Positions 32,611 through 41,061 of a stretch of DNA of 41,061 bases are shown here, in pieces. A model generated the notes under the pieces. The model did not search any database, was not told the origin of the DNA, and saw nothing but the letters and a program-made list of their open reading frames with translations. The stretch comes from Tissierellia bacterium (GTDB lineage Bacteria > Bacillota > Clostridia > Tissierellales > Tissierellaceae). Position numbers and translations under genes: made by a program. How positions within the stretch are numbered: position 1 is the stretch's first letter; every line of letters starts with the position of its first letter. The stretch spans positions 1-41,061 of the forward strand of contig JAAYTL010000046.1 of the NCBI GenBank assembly GCA_012518035.1. The letters are read 5' to 3'.

Positions 32611-33558
32611 TTATTTTATGGCCTCTGTTACTTGCTCAACCATCCTCATGGTTCCAGTAATTCCACCTGAGGATACATACCAAATATGGGCGTCTAAATA
32701 GCTTATATTATCATTCTTATAGGCATCTGTTGCCTGGATAAGCTGGTTATCCAATATGCCTGATGAGGATTCTCCACCTGTTACATCTGCCCTATCCATT
32801 ACAAATAGGTAATCTGGATTTACATCCACAATATATTCAAAGGATACCTTCTGGCCATGGGTTGCTGACTCTATGTTCTCATCAGCTGGTTTAAATCCAA
32901 ATTCATTATATAGCATTCCATACCTGGAACCTAGGCCATAGACGCTTAAGCTACCTTCATTCACCATCAAGAAGAGGGCTGTTTTATCCAAGCTGCTAGC
33001 CTCTTCATTTAAGGCCTTGATTGCATCATCAATTTTTTCAACCTCTCCTGCAAAAAAGTCTTCTTCTTCAAATATCCTGCCCAGTACCTCCATATTGTTT
33101 CTGAAGGAACCCATATAGTCTCCACCATCAATGGTTAGGTATACTGTAGGGGCAATTGCCTTGAATTCATCATACAAGTCTAGCTGCCTGGTTGAAATCA
33201 AGATCAGATCAGGTTTTAATTCAAAGATAGTCTCAAAGTTAGGCTCCTTTAAGGTGCCAGTATCTGTATATTCATCTGCAGCATATTTTTCTAAGTAATT
33301 TGGAAGGGTGGCCTTGGGTAAACCTACTACATTGGCACCTATCTTATCCAGGGCATCTAGTAGACCATAGTCAAAAACCACAACTCTCTCTGGCTTGCTT
33401 TCTAGGCTTGTCTCGCCCAATTCATGCTGGATGGTTACCATATTGGCATCTGGATTATCTGGTGTTTTGCTACTCTCAGCAGTATTTCCACATGCTGCCA
33501 GACTGAAGGCCATTAATACTACTATAGCTAAAACTAAGTATTTCCTTATATTCTTCAT
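32611..33558 (-). CDS. yclQ: Siderophore ABC transporter, substrate-binding lipoprotein (YclQ/CeuE-like)
   Basis: The 315-residue product has a signal peptide with lipobox SLAAC, lipidated Cys at 23. The rest is a family 8 binding protein, with PERVVVFDYGLLDALDKIG and FELKPDLILISTRQ in the N-lobe, VNEGSLSVYGLGSRYGMLYNEFG at the cleft, and NPDYLFVMDRA in the C-lobe. Relatives (YclQ, FatB, CeuE) bind petrobactin or other catecholate ferric siderophores. It is the last of four genes whose order and families match yclNOPQ of Bacillus subtilis. No siderophore biosynthesis genes are present, so it probably scavenges siderophores made by others. Confidence 0.93.
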   Translation of the reverse strand: MKNIRKYLVLAIVVLMAFSLAACGNTAESSKTPDNPDANMVTIQHELGETSLESKPERVVVFDYGLLDALDKIGANVVGLPKATLPNYLEKYAADEYTDTGTLKEPNFETIFELKPDLILISTRQLDLYDEFKAIAPTVYLTIDGGDYMGSFRNNMEVLGRIFEEEDFFAGEVEKIDDAIKALNEEASSLDKTALFLMVNEGSLSVYGLGSRYGMLYNEFGFKPADENIESATHGQKVSFEYIVDVNPDYLFVMDRADVTGGESSSGILDNQLIQATDAYKNDNISYLDAHIWYVSSGGITGTMRMVEQVTEAIK

Positions 33559-33576
33559 TTCTTTTCTCCTTTAAAT

Positions 33577-34332
33577 TTAGTAATAAACGCATAATTTCAT
33601 ATGGTTTAAACATTGGACTGAGAAGTCCATATCATAGATTTCCTCTAATATAGACTTGTCTATGATTTTAGACTTGTCTCCTTCTTCCACTATCTCCCCA
33701 TCCTTTAGGGCAACTATATAGTCGGAATAACAGGAGGCAAAATTTATATCATGGATTACTATGGCTATGGTCTTGCCTAATTCATCCACTAATTTTCTTA
33801 AAATCTTCATTATCTCCACTGAATGCTTCATATCCAGATTATTCAGGGGCTCATCCAGGAGGATATATTCTGTATCTTGGGCTATAACCATGGCTATGTA
33901 GGCCCTTTGCCTTTGACCGCCACTTAGTTGGTCCAGGTACTTATCCTGAATATCTCCCAGCTTCATATATTCAATTGCTTCATCTATATATTTTTCATCT
34001 TCCTTGGTCAGGTTACCTTGACAATAGGGGAACCTTCCAAAGCTTACTAATTCCCTAACAGTTAATCTAATATTTATATGATTGGATTGCTTAAGTATGG
34101 ATATCTTCTTTGCTAGCTCCTTATTGTCCCATTCTTCGATTTCCTTTCCTTCTATCAGGATCTTGCCCTGCTTCTTTGGAATCAATCTACTTACCATGGA
34201 CAGGAGGGTGCTCTTACCTGCCCCATTGGGACCTATAAAGGAGGTTATCTTGCCCCTTCTTATCTTAGTGGTAACATCCTTTACCACATCCTTGTCTCCA
34301 TATTGCTTTCCTACATTTATGATTTCTATCAT
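33577..34332 (-). CDS. yclP: Siderophore ABC transporter, ATP-binding protein
   Basis: The 251-residue FecE/FepC-type ATPase has Walker A GPNGAGKST, signature LSGGQRQR, Walker B ILLDEPLNNLD and an H-loop in VIHD. The length is normal. The start overlaps the preceding permease gene by 4 nt, a coupled arrangement, and the binding-protein gene follows after 18 nt. It energises uptake of a ferric siderophore across the membrane. Confidence 0.95.
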   Translation of the reverse strand: MIEIINVGKQYGDKDVVKDVTTKIRRGKITSFIGPNGAGKSTLLSMVSRLIPKKQGKILIEGKEIEEWDNKELAKKISILKQSNHINIRLTVRELVSFGRFPYCQGNLTKEDEKYIDEAIEYMKLGDIQDKYLDQLSGGQRQRAYIAMVIAQDTEYILLDEPLNNLDMKHSVEIMKILRKLVDELGKTIAIVIHDINFASCYSDYIVALKDGEIVEEGDKSKIIDKSILEEIYDMDFSVQCLNHMKLCVYY

Positions 34333-35276
34333 GCTACATTCTCCTTTAATAATAGCTTTATAAAGTAAATTCCACCGATAAAATTTATAATAACACTGAT
34401 TGGCGTACCAAAGTTAAATATCCTCTCCACCACCAGTTGACCACCTACCAGGGCAATTATGCCCAAGAGGGATGAAGTAACCATCAGGTATTTATGCTCA
34501 TACCTCCTAGTAAACTCCCTGGCCAAGTTGACCACCAGTAGGCCTAAGAATGTTATGGGTCCTACCAGGGCGGTAGATATGGAAACTAGAATAGAAACTA
34601 TCAAGAGGAGTCTCCTTACAGTCCAATCATAATCTACACCTAGGTTAATAGCGTCTTCCCTGCCCAGAGATATGACATCCAGGATATTAATAAATCTAGA
34701 TGCATAAACCGCTATACCAGCAATTAGGATAGTGGATATCCATAGAATATTTGTATTAATATTATTGAAGCTTGCAAACATCCTATCCTGAACATGCAAA
34801 AACTCATTAGGGTCTATCATCATCTGCATAAAGGATGAGAGACTCTGGAAGAGGGTTCCAAATACCATACCTATAAGTAATAGGATCATGATGTTACCCC
34901 TCTCTTTAGAGAATAGAACCTTAAAGAGGATTCCTGAAAAGGCAATCATCAAGACCACCGTTAAGGCAAAGTTTAGGTTCTTGTTGGCTGCCAAGGGATT
35001 GCTGGATCCTATTAGGAAGATAACAGCAGTCTGTATAAATACATATAGGGAATCTAGCCCCAAGGCACTGGGTGTTAAGATCCTATTTGCTGTAACAGTT
35101 TGAAAGATCAAGGATGAAAATGCAATTGAAGCCCCAGTTAGGACAATTGCCAGAACCCTGGGTCCCCTTCTGGAGAGGAAGTAGCTCCAGTTATCACTAT
35201 TCACCCCTAAAAATACAAACATCGTTACCAGAATTAAGGATACTAGGATTAAAATACCAATCTTTCTTCTAACCAT
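34329..35276 (-). CDS. yclO: Siderophore ABC transporter, permease 2
   Basis: The 315-residue FecCD-family permease has eight to ten predicted helices and the family's TVTANRILTPSALGLDSLYV and TALVGPITFLGLLVVNLAR segments, the latter contacting the ATPase. It forms a heterodimer with the product of the upstream gene, with which it overlaps by one nucleotide. Confidence 0.94.
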   Translation of the reverse strand: MVRRKIGILILVSLILVTMFVFLGVNSDNWSYFLSRRGPRVLAIVLTGASIAFSSLIFQTVTANRILTPSALGLDSLYVFIQTAVIFLIGSSNPLAANKNLNFALTVVLMIAFSGILFKVLFSKERGNIMILLLIGMVFGTLFQSLSSFMQMMIDPNEFLHVQDRMFASFNNINTNILWISTILIAGIAVYASRFINILDVISLGREDAINLGVDYDWTVRRLLLIVSILVSISTALVGPITFLGLLVVNLAREFTRRYEHKYLMVTSSLLGIIALVGGQLVVERIFNFGTPISVIINFIGGIYFIKLLLKENVA

Positions 35277-36220
35277 TATCTATCCCCCCTTTTCAGTAAG
35301 AGGAGGAAGATAAGGCTTCCAATTACCCCTACGATGAGACTTATGGATACCTCGTAGGGATAGATAATCAGTCTTCCCAGGATATCAGATAGTAAAAGGA
35401 AGATGGCACCAAAGAGGGCTGTGGGGATGATATTTTTCTTCATATTATCCCCCATAAATATGGTGACTATATTAGGTATGATCAACCCTAAGAAGGGAAT
35501 TCGACCAACAGTTATAAGTACTAAGGAAGTAATCATGGCCACTATGCCAATTCCTATATTCAATATTTGATCGTAATTTAAGCCAAGGTTGATGGAAAAC
35601 TCCTCCCCCATTCCTACGATGGTAAACTTATTGGCATAGATATAGGCTACAATAATTAATGGAATACTGATGTAAAGTAACTCATACCTTCCCTTGATTA
35701 TCATGGAGAAGTCTCCCATTAGCCAGGTATTTACATTTTGGATTAGATCAAAGCTATAGGCCATATAAGTAGATATGGAATCGATTATGCTTCCTAAAAC
35801 CAAGCCAACCAAGGGCACAAAGACTATATTCTTAAACTTTATTCTCCTTAGAACGTACATAAAGAGAAAGGTCCCCGCCATGGAAAAGGCAAAGGCTATT
35901 AGCATCTTATTTACTGGACTTGCATCACTAAAGATTATTAGAGCTACCAAGACACCCAGCTTGGCAGAGTCTACCGTGGTGGCCGTAGTTGGTGACACAA
36001 ACTTATTCCTACTAATCTGTTGCATTATCAGTCCGGATATACTCATCCCAACCCCTGCAACTATAATACTAACCAATCTGGGAAGCCTGGTTAGCAGCAT
36101 GATATTTAAGCCTTCATTGCTAAGGTTAAATAAATCTATTAAGCTAACATCGCTTACCCCTATCAAAAGCGAAAAAATCGATAGGACAAGCAATGCTAAA
36201 AGCATTAAAAAGTTTTTCAT
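35276..36220 (-). CDS. yclN: Siderophore ABC transporter, permease 1
   Basis: The 314-residue FecCD-family permease begins with a hydrophobic helix and carries RLPRLVSIIVAGVGMSISGLIMQ and ITVGRIPFLGLIIPNI, both typical of the family. It is the first gene of the operon, about 50 nt downstream of a canonical Fur box and a sigma-A promoter. GGGGAATAAG precedes the ATG, a moderate ribosome binding site. Confidence 0.94.
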   Translation of the reverse strand: MKNFLMLLALLVLSIFSLLIGVSDVSLIDLFNLSNEGLNIMLLTRLPRLVSIIVAGVGMSISGLIMQQISRNKFVSPTTATTVDSAKLGVLVALIIFSDASPVNKMLIAFAFSMAGTFLFMYVLRRIKFKNIVFVPLVGLVLGSIIDSISTYMAYSFDLIQNVNTWLMGDFSMIIKGRYELLYISIPLIIVAYIYANKFTIVGMGEEFSINLGLNYDQILNIGIGIVAMITSLVLITVGRIPFLGLIIPNIVTIFMGDNMKKNIIPTALFGAIFLLLSDILGRLIIYPYEVSISLIVGVIGSLIFLLLLKRGDR

Positions 36221-36273
36221 CTTATTCCCCTTACTAGTATGTAATCTTAACTTGTCAGTTATTGGTAATTAAT

Positions 36274-36333
36274 TGATAATGATTATCACTATCATTGCTC
36301 TTATAATATACCACCCTAATACAAATAAATCAA
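36274..36333 (-). promoter_or_regulatory. Fur-controlled promoter of yclNOPQ
   Basis: The perfect 7-1-7 palindrome TGATAATGATTATCA (36274-36288) is the textbook Fur box, part of a near-perfect 19-bp GATAATGATTATCACTATC (36275-36293). On the minus strand the promoter reads TTGATT (36333 to 36328), a 17-nt spacer, TATATT (36310 to 36305). The box covers the start region, so iron-bound Fur would block transcription. Confidence 0.9.
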
Positions 36334-36433
36334 GAATTTTTATAGATTTCTTCTGCAATTAAAAAAATTCATGAAAGACTAGCTACTAACTCTTCCCTCA
36401 AATCCTTCATTCTAAGAGCTTTTATGCAAAAAA

Positions 36434-36462
36434 ATAAAGATATGGCCTTACCATATCTTTAT
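36434..36462 (-). terminator. Terminator of uppP
   Basis: ATAAAGATATGG (36434-36445) pairs with CCATATCTTTAT (36451-36462), with an A7 run on the + strand that makes the U-tract on the minus strand. Confidence 0.85.
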
Positions 36463-36487
36463 ATCTAAAATTTGATCTATTGTCCTT

Positions 36488-37312
36488 CTAACCAAAAATA
36501 GCAAAGTATCCTAGGACTAGGATTCCTAATACTATCCTATACCAGCCAAAGGCCTTAAAGTCATTGTTCTTGATATATCTTAAAAGGAATCTAATGGCAA
36601 CTAGTGATACCAAGAAGGCTACCACCATACCAACAATCAAGAGGCTTAGCTCTGTTCCAGTAAAGTTTAAGCCAAACTTATATAGCTTAAGGGCACTAGC
36701 CCCAAACATGACAGGTATGGATAGGAAGAAGGAATATTCAGCTGCTATATGCCTGGAGGTGCCCAGGATTATGGCCCCTATTATGGTTGCCCCTGACCTA
36801 GATGTTCCTGGTATCAGGGCCAGGACCTGAAAGATTCCTATCAGGAAGGCAGTCCTATAGGTCAATTGTTTGAAGTTATTAACCTCTGGCCTTTTCTTCT
36901 TATTGCGGTTCTCCACAACTATAAAGAGGACCCCATATAGAACCAAGGTAAAGGCAACTGTTATGTAGTTGTAGAAATGCTCATTTAGCCAGTCATCAAA
37001 CAAGAAGCCCATGACACCTGCTGGGATAACCCCAACGATGACCTTATACCAGATGGACATAGTCTCCTTCTTTTCCCTAAGGCTCTTTCTCGGGGAAAAG
37101 GGGTTCAACTTATTAAAATAGAGTATGACCACTGCCATGATGGCCCCTAATTGGATTACTACGAAGAACATCTCCTTGAAGGCATCTGATGCAGTCAACT
37201 GTATAAACTCTTCTACTAATATCATATGCCCTGTACTACTGATAGGCAGCCATTCGGTAATACCCTCTACAATACCCAGAAAGACAACCTTTAAGATCTC
37301 TATAAAAAACAT
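36488..37312 (-). CDS. uppP: Undecaprenyl-diphosphate phosphatase
   Basis: The 274-residue membrane protein has about eight helices. The two catalytic motifs are [14 protein letters not shown] at 16-29 and [10 protein letters not shown] near 168. It removes a phosphate from undecaprenyl diphosphate at the membrane to recycle the lipid carrier for cell-wall synthesis and contributes to bacitracin resistance. Length is normal. GGAGG lies 7 nt before the ATG. It is transcribed alone, divergent from the pyruvate dehydrogenase operon. Confidence 0.96.
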   Translation of the reverse strand: MFFIEILKVVFLGIVEGITEWLPISSTGHMILVEEFIQLTASDAFKEMFFVVIQLGAIMAVVILYFNKLNPFSPRKSLREKKETMSIWYKVIVGVIPAGVMGFLFDDWLNEHFYNYITVAFTLVLYGVLFIVVENRNKKKRPEVNNFKQLTYRTAFLIGIFQVLALIPGTSRSGATIIGAIILGTSRHIAAEYSFFLSIPVMFGASALKLYKFGLNFTGTELSLLIVGMVVAFLVSLVAIRFLLRYIKNNDFKAFGWYRIVLGILVLGYFAIFG

Positions 37313-37499
37313 AATCTAACCTCCAATATGTAATATCATTAAGATATTTAACAAGATGATAAATATTATACCACAGATTATGCCAGTAGATATAGATAAA
37401 TTACCAATAATACAAGGGACTTGAAGTAGGTGAAATAAAGATTGTTTATTTATTATCCTTCTGTTTAATCTTGTTATTTTCGGAGATATATAGATTACA

Positions 37500-37514
37500 T
37501 GATAACGTTTATCA
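37500..37514 (+). promoter_or_regulatory. Fur-like palindrome before pdhA
   Basis: TGATAACGTTTATCA (37500-37514) is a 6-3-6 palindrome that matches the Fur 7-1-7 pattern TGATAATNATTATCA at 12 of 14 defined positions. It lies 12 nt before the pdhA Shine-Dalgarno, where a bound repressor would block the start of transcription or elongation. A LacI-family operator is an alternative. Confidence 0.4.
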
Positions 37515-37540
37515 ATATGCCAATTAAGGAGGTAAGATTT

Positions 37541-38623
37541 ATGCGACTAGAAGATTATAACCCATTAGAAGATAGATCCTTTTCCATTTTAGACCCCGAT
37601 GGGGAGATTATTAATGAAAAGGATATGCCGGATTTCACTGATGAAGAGCTTCTTTATCTCTATAAGACTATGTTATATACAAGGATTATAGATGAGAAGG
37701 CTCTATCCTACCAAAGGCAGGGTAGGATGCTAACCTATGCCCCCAACACAGGCCAAGAGGCCGCCCAGGTAGGCAGTGCCTATGCCATGAAGGAAGAAGA
37801 CTGGCTGGTCCCAGCCTTTAGGGAACTAGGTGCCTGGTTGGTAAAGGGCGTGCCCCTGAAGAACATCTACCTTTACTGGTATGGAAATGAATGGGGTAGC
37901 TATATGCCAGAAGGGGTCAGGGTACTACCCATATCAATCCCCATCGCCTCCCAGCTCCAGCATGCTGCAGGAATTGGAATGGCCAACAATATCAAGGGTG
38001 AAAAATCCGTTGCAGTTGGTTATGTAGGTGACGGTGGAACCTCTGAAGGAGACTTTCACGAGGCCCTAAACTTTGCTGCTGTCTTTAAGGCCCCTGTTGT
38101 CTTCTTCATCCAAAATAACCAGTATGCAATTTCAACCCCTAGGAGTATACAGACCATGAGTAAAAACCTGGCCCTTAAGGCTGTTGCCTACAATATGCCA
38201 GGCATCCTGGTGGATGGAAATGATCTGTTTGCCGTATATGTGGCCACTAAGGAGGCCATAGAAAGGGCGAGAAATGGCGAAGGCCCAAGCCTGATTGAAG
38301 CCTACACATACAGGCTAGGAGCCCACACCACCTCTGATGACCCTACCAAATATAGGGAAGATGAAGAAGTTGAAAAATGGAAGAATAAGGACCCAATCCT
38401 GAGATTCAAAAAATATCTCAAGAAGAAGGGCATCCTGACGGATGAATGGGAAGAAAAAACCATAGAAGAATTGGAAAAAGAGGTCATGGAAACATTTGAA
38501 TCAATTGAGAACAAGTCAGATACGGAAATTGATGATATCTTCAAATATCATTATGAAACCATGCCTCCTCATCTAGAAGAACAACTAAATGAGTATAAGG
38601 CTTTTTTAGAAGGAGGTAAGTAA
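37541..38623 (+). CDS. pdhA: Pyruvate dehydrogenase E1 component, alpha subunit
   Basis: The product is about 360 residues. It carries the thiamine diphosphate motif GDGGTSEGDFHEALNFAAVFKAP...NN (GDG-x24-28-NN) near residue 165, TGQEAAQVGSAYAM in the N-terminal part and the phosphorylation-loop-like YRLGAHTTSDDPTKYR. It matches Bacillus PdhA in detail, more than branched-chain or acetoin dehydrogenase subunits. It decarboxylates pyruvate and passes the acetyl group to the E2 lipoyl arm. The ATG at 37541 follows AAGGAGGT by 7 nt; the frame upstream has no homology. The stop and the pdhB ATG are 1 nt apart. Confidence 0.92.
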   Translation: MRLEDYNPLEDRSFSILDPDGEIINEKDMPDFTDEELLYLYKTMLYTRIIDEKALSYQRQGRMLTYAPNTGQEAAQVGSAYAMKEEDWLVPAFRELGAWLVKGVPLKNIYLYWYGNEWGSYMPEGVRVLPISIPIASQLQHAAGIGMANNIKGEKSVAVGYVGDGGTSEGDFHEALNFAAVFKAPVVFFIQNNQYAISTPRSIQTMSKNLALKAVAYNMPGILVDGNDLFAVYVATKEAIERARNGEGPSLIEAYTYRLGAHTTSDDPTKYREDEEVEKWKNKDPILRFKKYLKKKGILTDEWEEKTIEELEKEVMETFESIENKSDTEIDDIFKYHYETMPPHLEEQLNEYKAFLEGGK

Positions 38624-38624
38624 A

Positions 38625-39605
38625 ATGGCCAACACCTTAAATATAGTTCAAGCAATTAACCAGGCTTTGATGGAAGAAATGGAAAATGATGAGACCGTAG
38701 TAGTCTACGGGGAAGACGTAGGTCTTGAAGGTGGAGTATTCAGGGCTACTGTAGATTTACAGAAGAAGTTTGGAAAGGAGAGAGTCTTTGACAGTCCCTT
38801 GGCCGAATCGGCCATAGCTGGTACGGCAGTAGGTATGGCCATCAATGGTTTAAAGCCTGTGGTGGAAATGCAGTTCTCAGGCTTCGTCTATCCAGCCTTT
38901 AATCAAATCATCAGCCATATAGCCAGGATGAGGAATAGGTCCAGGGGCAGGTATAACCTTCCCATGGTTATTCGTACTCCCTATGGCGGTGGAATCAGGG
39001 CCTTGGAGCATCACTCAGAGAGTTTGGAGGCAGTGTTTGCCCATATTCCAGGGCTTAAGGTTGTCATACCTTCTACCCCCTATGATGCCAAGGGTCTTCT
39101 CATAGCTGCTATTAGGGATCCTGACCCAGTCCTATTCTGGGAGCCCAAGAGGATCTACAGGGCCTTTAAGCAGGAGGTTCCTGAAGGAGCCTATGAGATT
39201 CCAATTGGCAAGGCTAAAATCCTCCAGGAGGGTGATGACATCACCATAGTAACCTGGGGTGCCATGGTCAGGGACGTGCAAAAAGCTGTAGACTTGATTA
39301 AGGACGAGGGAATAAGACCAGAAATCATCGATTTGCGTACCATTTCTCCAATGGATAGGGATAGCTTTGTAGAATCCGTAAAGAAGACCGGAAGGATTCT
39401 AGTAGTTCATGAGGCGCCTAAATCCTTTGGAACCGGAGCGGAAATTATATCTATAGTGAACGAAAAGGCCTTCCTCTATCTGGAAGCCCCGCCAACTAGG
39501 TTGACTGGCTTCGACACCACCTTCCCACTACCCAGGGGAGAAAAGCACTATATCCCTAGTCCAGAAAGAATCGCTAAGACTATTGTTGATGTAGTTAGAT
39601 ACTAG
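38625..39605 (+). CDS. pdhB: Pyruvate dehydrogenase E1 component, beta subunit
   Basis: The 326-residue product has the typical VVVYGEDVGLEGGVFRATVDL start, the FDSPLAESAIAGTAVGMA block that completes the thiamine site, and the C-terminal IDLRTISPMDRDSF segment with a transketolase C-like domain. With PdhA it forms the E1 heterotetramer. A GGAGG within the end of pdhA serves as ribosome binding site. Length is standard. Confidence 0.95.
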   Translation: MANTLNIVQAINQALMEEMENDETVVVYGEDVGLEGGVFRATVDLQKKFGKERVFDSPLAESAIAGTAVGMAINGLKPVVEMQFSGFVYPAFNQIISHIARMRNRSRGRYNLPMVIRTPYGGGIRALEHHSESLEAVFAHIPGLKVVIPSTPYDAKGLLIAAIRDPDPVLFWEPKRIYRAFKQEVPEGAYEIPIGKAKILQEGDDITIVTWGAMVRDVQKAVDLIKDEGIRPEIIDLRTISPMDRDSFVESVKKTGRILVVHEAPKSFGTGAEIISIVNEKAFLYLEAPPTRLTGFDTTFPLPRGEKHYIPSPERIAKTIVDVVRY

Positions 39606-39619
39606 AGGAGGTAAGCTAT

Positions 39620-40939
39620 ATGAAATTTGAATTTCGATTCCCCGATATAGGAGAGGGTCTTGATGAAGGCGTCATAATGAAGTGGATGGTTGAAGAAGGG
39701 GATATGGTTAAGGAAGGTGATTCTCTAGCAGAGGTAGAGACTGACAAGGTCACTACGGAGATACCTTCTCCTAGAACAGGTAGGGTAGGAGAGTTAAAGT
39801 TTAAGGAAGGGGATACCATCACTGTAGGCCAGGTTTTTGTAACCATCGAAACCGAGGCAGAAGCTGGATTAGCCCCAACAGAACCTGAACCTGAGCCCCA
39901 AGCTATAGAAGAAGAGGAAACAGCTGGAGTTGTAGGTGAAGTAGTAGCTTCATCTGAGGTCATACCCCCTAGTACTGAGGAAGTCATTTCCACAGAGAGA
40001 CCAGCTATGAGAAGGAAAGTCCTTGCAACACCTGTGGCAAGGAAGATGGCCAAGGACCTGGGTATAGACATCAATACCCTAGTTGGTACTGGACCCAATG
40101 GTAGGGTCATGAAGGAGGATATTTTAAGGGCTAAGGAGCAAGAAGCAGCCAAAGTTGAAGAAGTTAAGGCTCCTAGTGCGGAAGCTAAAGCTCCTGTCCA
40201 GCCTGCACTTAGTACACCAAGTCCAATTGCCACCCATGGCCTTGAAGAAAGGGTTCCCCTAACCAGGATTAGAAAGACCATATCAGAGCGTATGAGCCAA
40301 TCCAGGTTTACCATTCCTCATACAACTGCCATGGATGAGATAGATGTGACTAAACTAGATGAATTTAGAAGGAAGTACAAGGACCTTCTCCTGGAAGAGG
40401 AGGTTAAGTTAACCTACCTGCCCTTCATCGTGAAGGCTGCCATTGTAGCCTTGAAGAGAATTCCAGAGTTTAATTCATCCCTGGATGAGACCAGTGAGGA
40501 GATAGTCTTAAAGTATTTCTATAATATAGGGATTGCCACTGATACAGATAGAGGCCTCTTGGTTCCAGTGATTAAGGATGCTGATAAGCTAAGCATAGTG
40601 GAACTGGCTAGGGCCATTGAAGAGGTCAGCACCAGAGCCAAGGAAGGTAAAACCGAACTCCATGAGTTAAGGGAGGGTACCTTCTCCATCACCAACTATG
40701 GATCTATAGGTGGACATTTTGGTATACCGATAATAAACTATCCCGAGTCTGCAGTCCTAGGTCTAGGTAGGGTTGTGGAAAAGCCAATTGTAAGGGATGG
40801 AGAGATAGTAATTGCCAAGATCTTACCTGTCTCCCTATCCTATGACCATAGGATTATAGATGGGGCTAGTGGTGCCAGATTTATTAATATCTTAAAAGAT
40901 CTCTTGAGCAATCCTGATATCTTGCTCCTAAGGGCATAA
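39620..40939 (+). CDS. pdhC: Dihydrolipoamide acetyltransferase (E2) of pyruvate dehydrogenase
   Basis: The 439-residue product has one lipoyl domain (1-80, modified Lys in ETDKVTTEIPSP), an acidic Pro/Glu linker, a peripheral subunit-binding domain at about 130-170 (ATPVARKMAKDLGID...GTGPNGRVMKEDI), a second Ala/Pro linker, and the catalytic domain with the active-site His in SYDHRIIDGASGARF. It transfers acetyl groups from the lipoyl arm to CoA and forms the complex core. Length is close to Bacillus PdhC. GAGGAGG precedes the ATG. Confidence 0.94.
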   Translation: MKFEFRFPDIGEGLDEGVIMKWMVEEGDMVKEGDSLAEVETDKVTTEIPSPRTGRVGELKFKEGDTITVGQVFVTIETEAEAGLAPTEPEPEPQAIEEEETAGVVGEVVASSEVIPPSTEEVISTERPAMRRKVLATPVARKMAKDLGIDINTLVGTGPNGRVMKEDILRAKEQEAAKVEEVKAPSAEAKAPVQPALSTPSPIATHGLEERVPLTRIRKTISERMSQSRFTIPHTTAMDEIDVTKLDEFRRKYKDLLLEEEVKLTYLPFIVKAAIVALKRIPEFNSSLDETSEEIVLKYFYNIGIATDTDRGLLVPVIKDADKLSIVELARAIEEVSTRAKEGKTELHELREGTFSITNYGSIGGHFGIPIINYPESAVLGLGRVVEKPIVRDGEIVIAKILPVSLSYDHRIIDGASGARFINILKDLLSNPDILLLRA

Positions 40940-40954
40940 AGGATAGGTGATTAA

Positions 40955-41061
<107 letters not shown>

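Noticed and set aside
39616-40314. Long ORF (232 codons) on the minus strand
   Set aside because: It lies wholly antisense to pdhC, whose domains and motifs are certain. The translated product is Ser/Thr-rich low-complexity sequence typical of a shadow frame.
37541-40939. Branched-chain 2-oxoacid or acetoin dehydrogenase
   Set aside because: The E1 alpha and E2 sequences follow Bacillus PdhA/PdhC closely and the gene order is pdhABCD. No acetoin or branched-chain genes are adjacent within the window. Some uncertainty about the preferred substrate remains.

Overview
The window looks like chromosome from a motile, spore-forming, anaerobic low-GC Firmicute, most likely a member of the Clostridia or Tissierellia. 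The evidence is AT-rich DNA with heavy AGG/ATA codon use, strong GGAGG ribosome binding sites, two small acid-soluble spore protein genes with sigma-G-like promoters, a chemotaxis receptor behind a sigma-D-type promoter, a T-box leader, a hybrid-cluster protein (Hcp) and ECF transport. The taxonomic placement is inference. No rRNA, tRNA, CRISPR array, prophage or transposase gene was seen.

Layout. 1-770: the tail of an unknown gene and a DUF7010-type membrane protein gene broken by a -1 frameshift at an A7 run. 800-6090 (minus): hcp, then a four-gene unit encoding a substrate-binding-fold protein with no signal peptide, a HypB/UreG-like GTPase, an ABC ATPase with no permease, and a small Cys-rich protein. 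6090-13650: ChrA-type transporter, DUF302 and DUF2249 proteins, chemotaxis receptor, orphan purC, nitroreductase-family protein, oligoendopeptidase F. 13770-16210 (minus): polar amino acid ABC importer behind a T-box. 16230-17830: coiled-coil protein, then palindromic repeats and a GIY-YIG ORF that sits inside one of them. 17958-23222 (minus): two tandem SAM hydroxide adenosyltransferase-like genes and a complete ECF transporter behind a long folded leader that I could not assign. 23300-32530: HtrA protease, MBL-fold hydrolase, YczE-like membrane protein, TtcA-like PP-loop protein, two divergent YchF ATPases, DUF3810 protein, Tlp, DMT transporter, alpha/beta SASP and MsrB. 32610-36340 (minus): yclNOPQ-type siderophore importer behind a textbook Fur box. 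36488-37312: uppP. 37541-end: pyruvate dehydrogenase operon pdhABC and the start of lpd.

The most interesting signal is at the left. The promoter of hcp and the promoter of the permease-less SBP/GTPase/ATPase unit each carry the palindrome GTAAC-N4-GTTAC, and each copy lies exactly 22 nt upstream of a -10 hexamer. That geometry puts an activator of the CRP/FNR family near -41.5. The match implies that one regulator, probably HcpR-like and sensing nitrosative stress, controls both units. It suggests that the unit is a cytoplasmic metal- or cluster-handling machine serving Hcp. The shared regulation is inferred from sequence; the function is a hypothesis.
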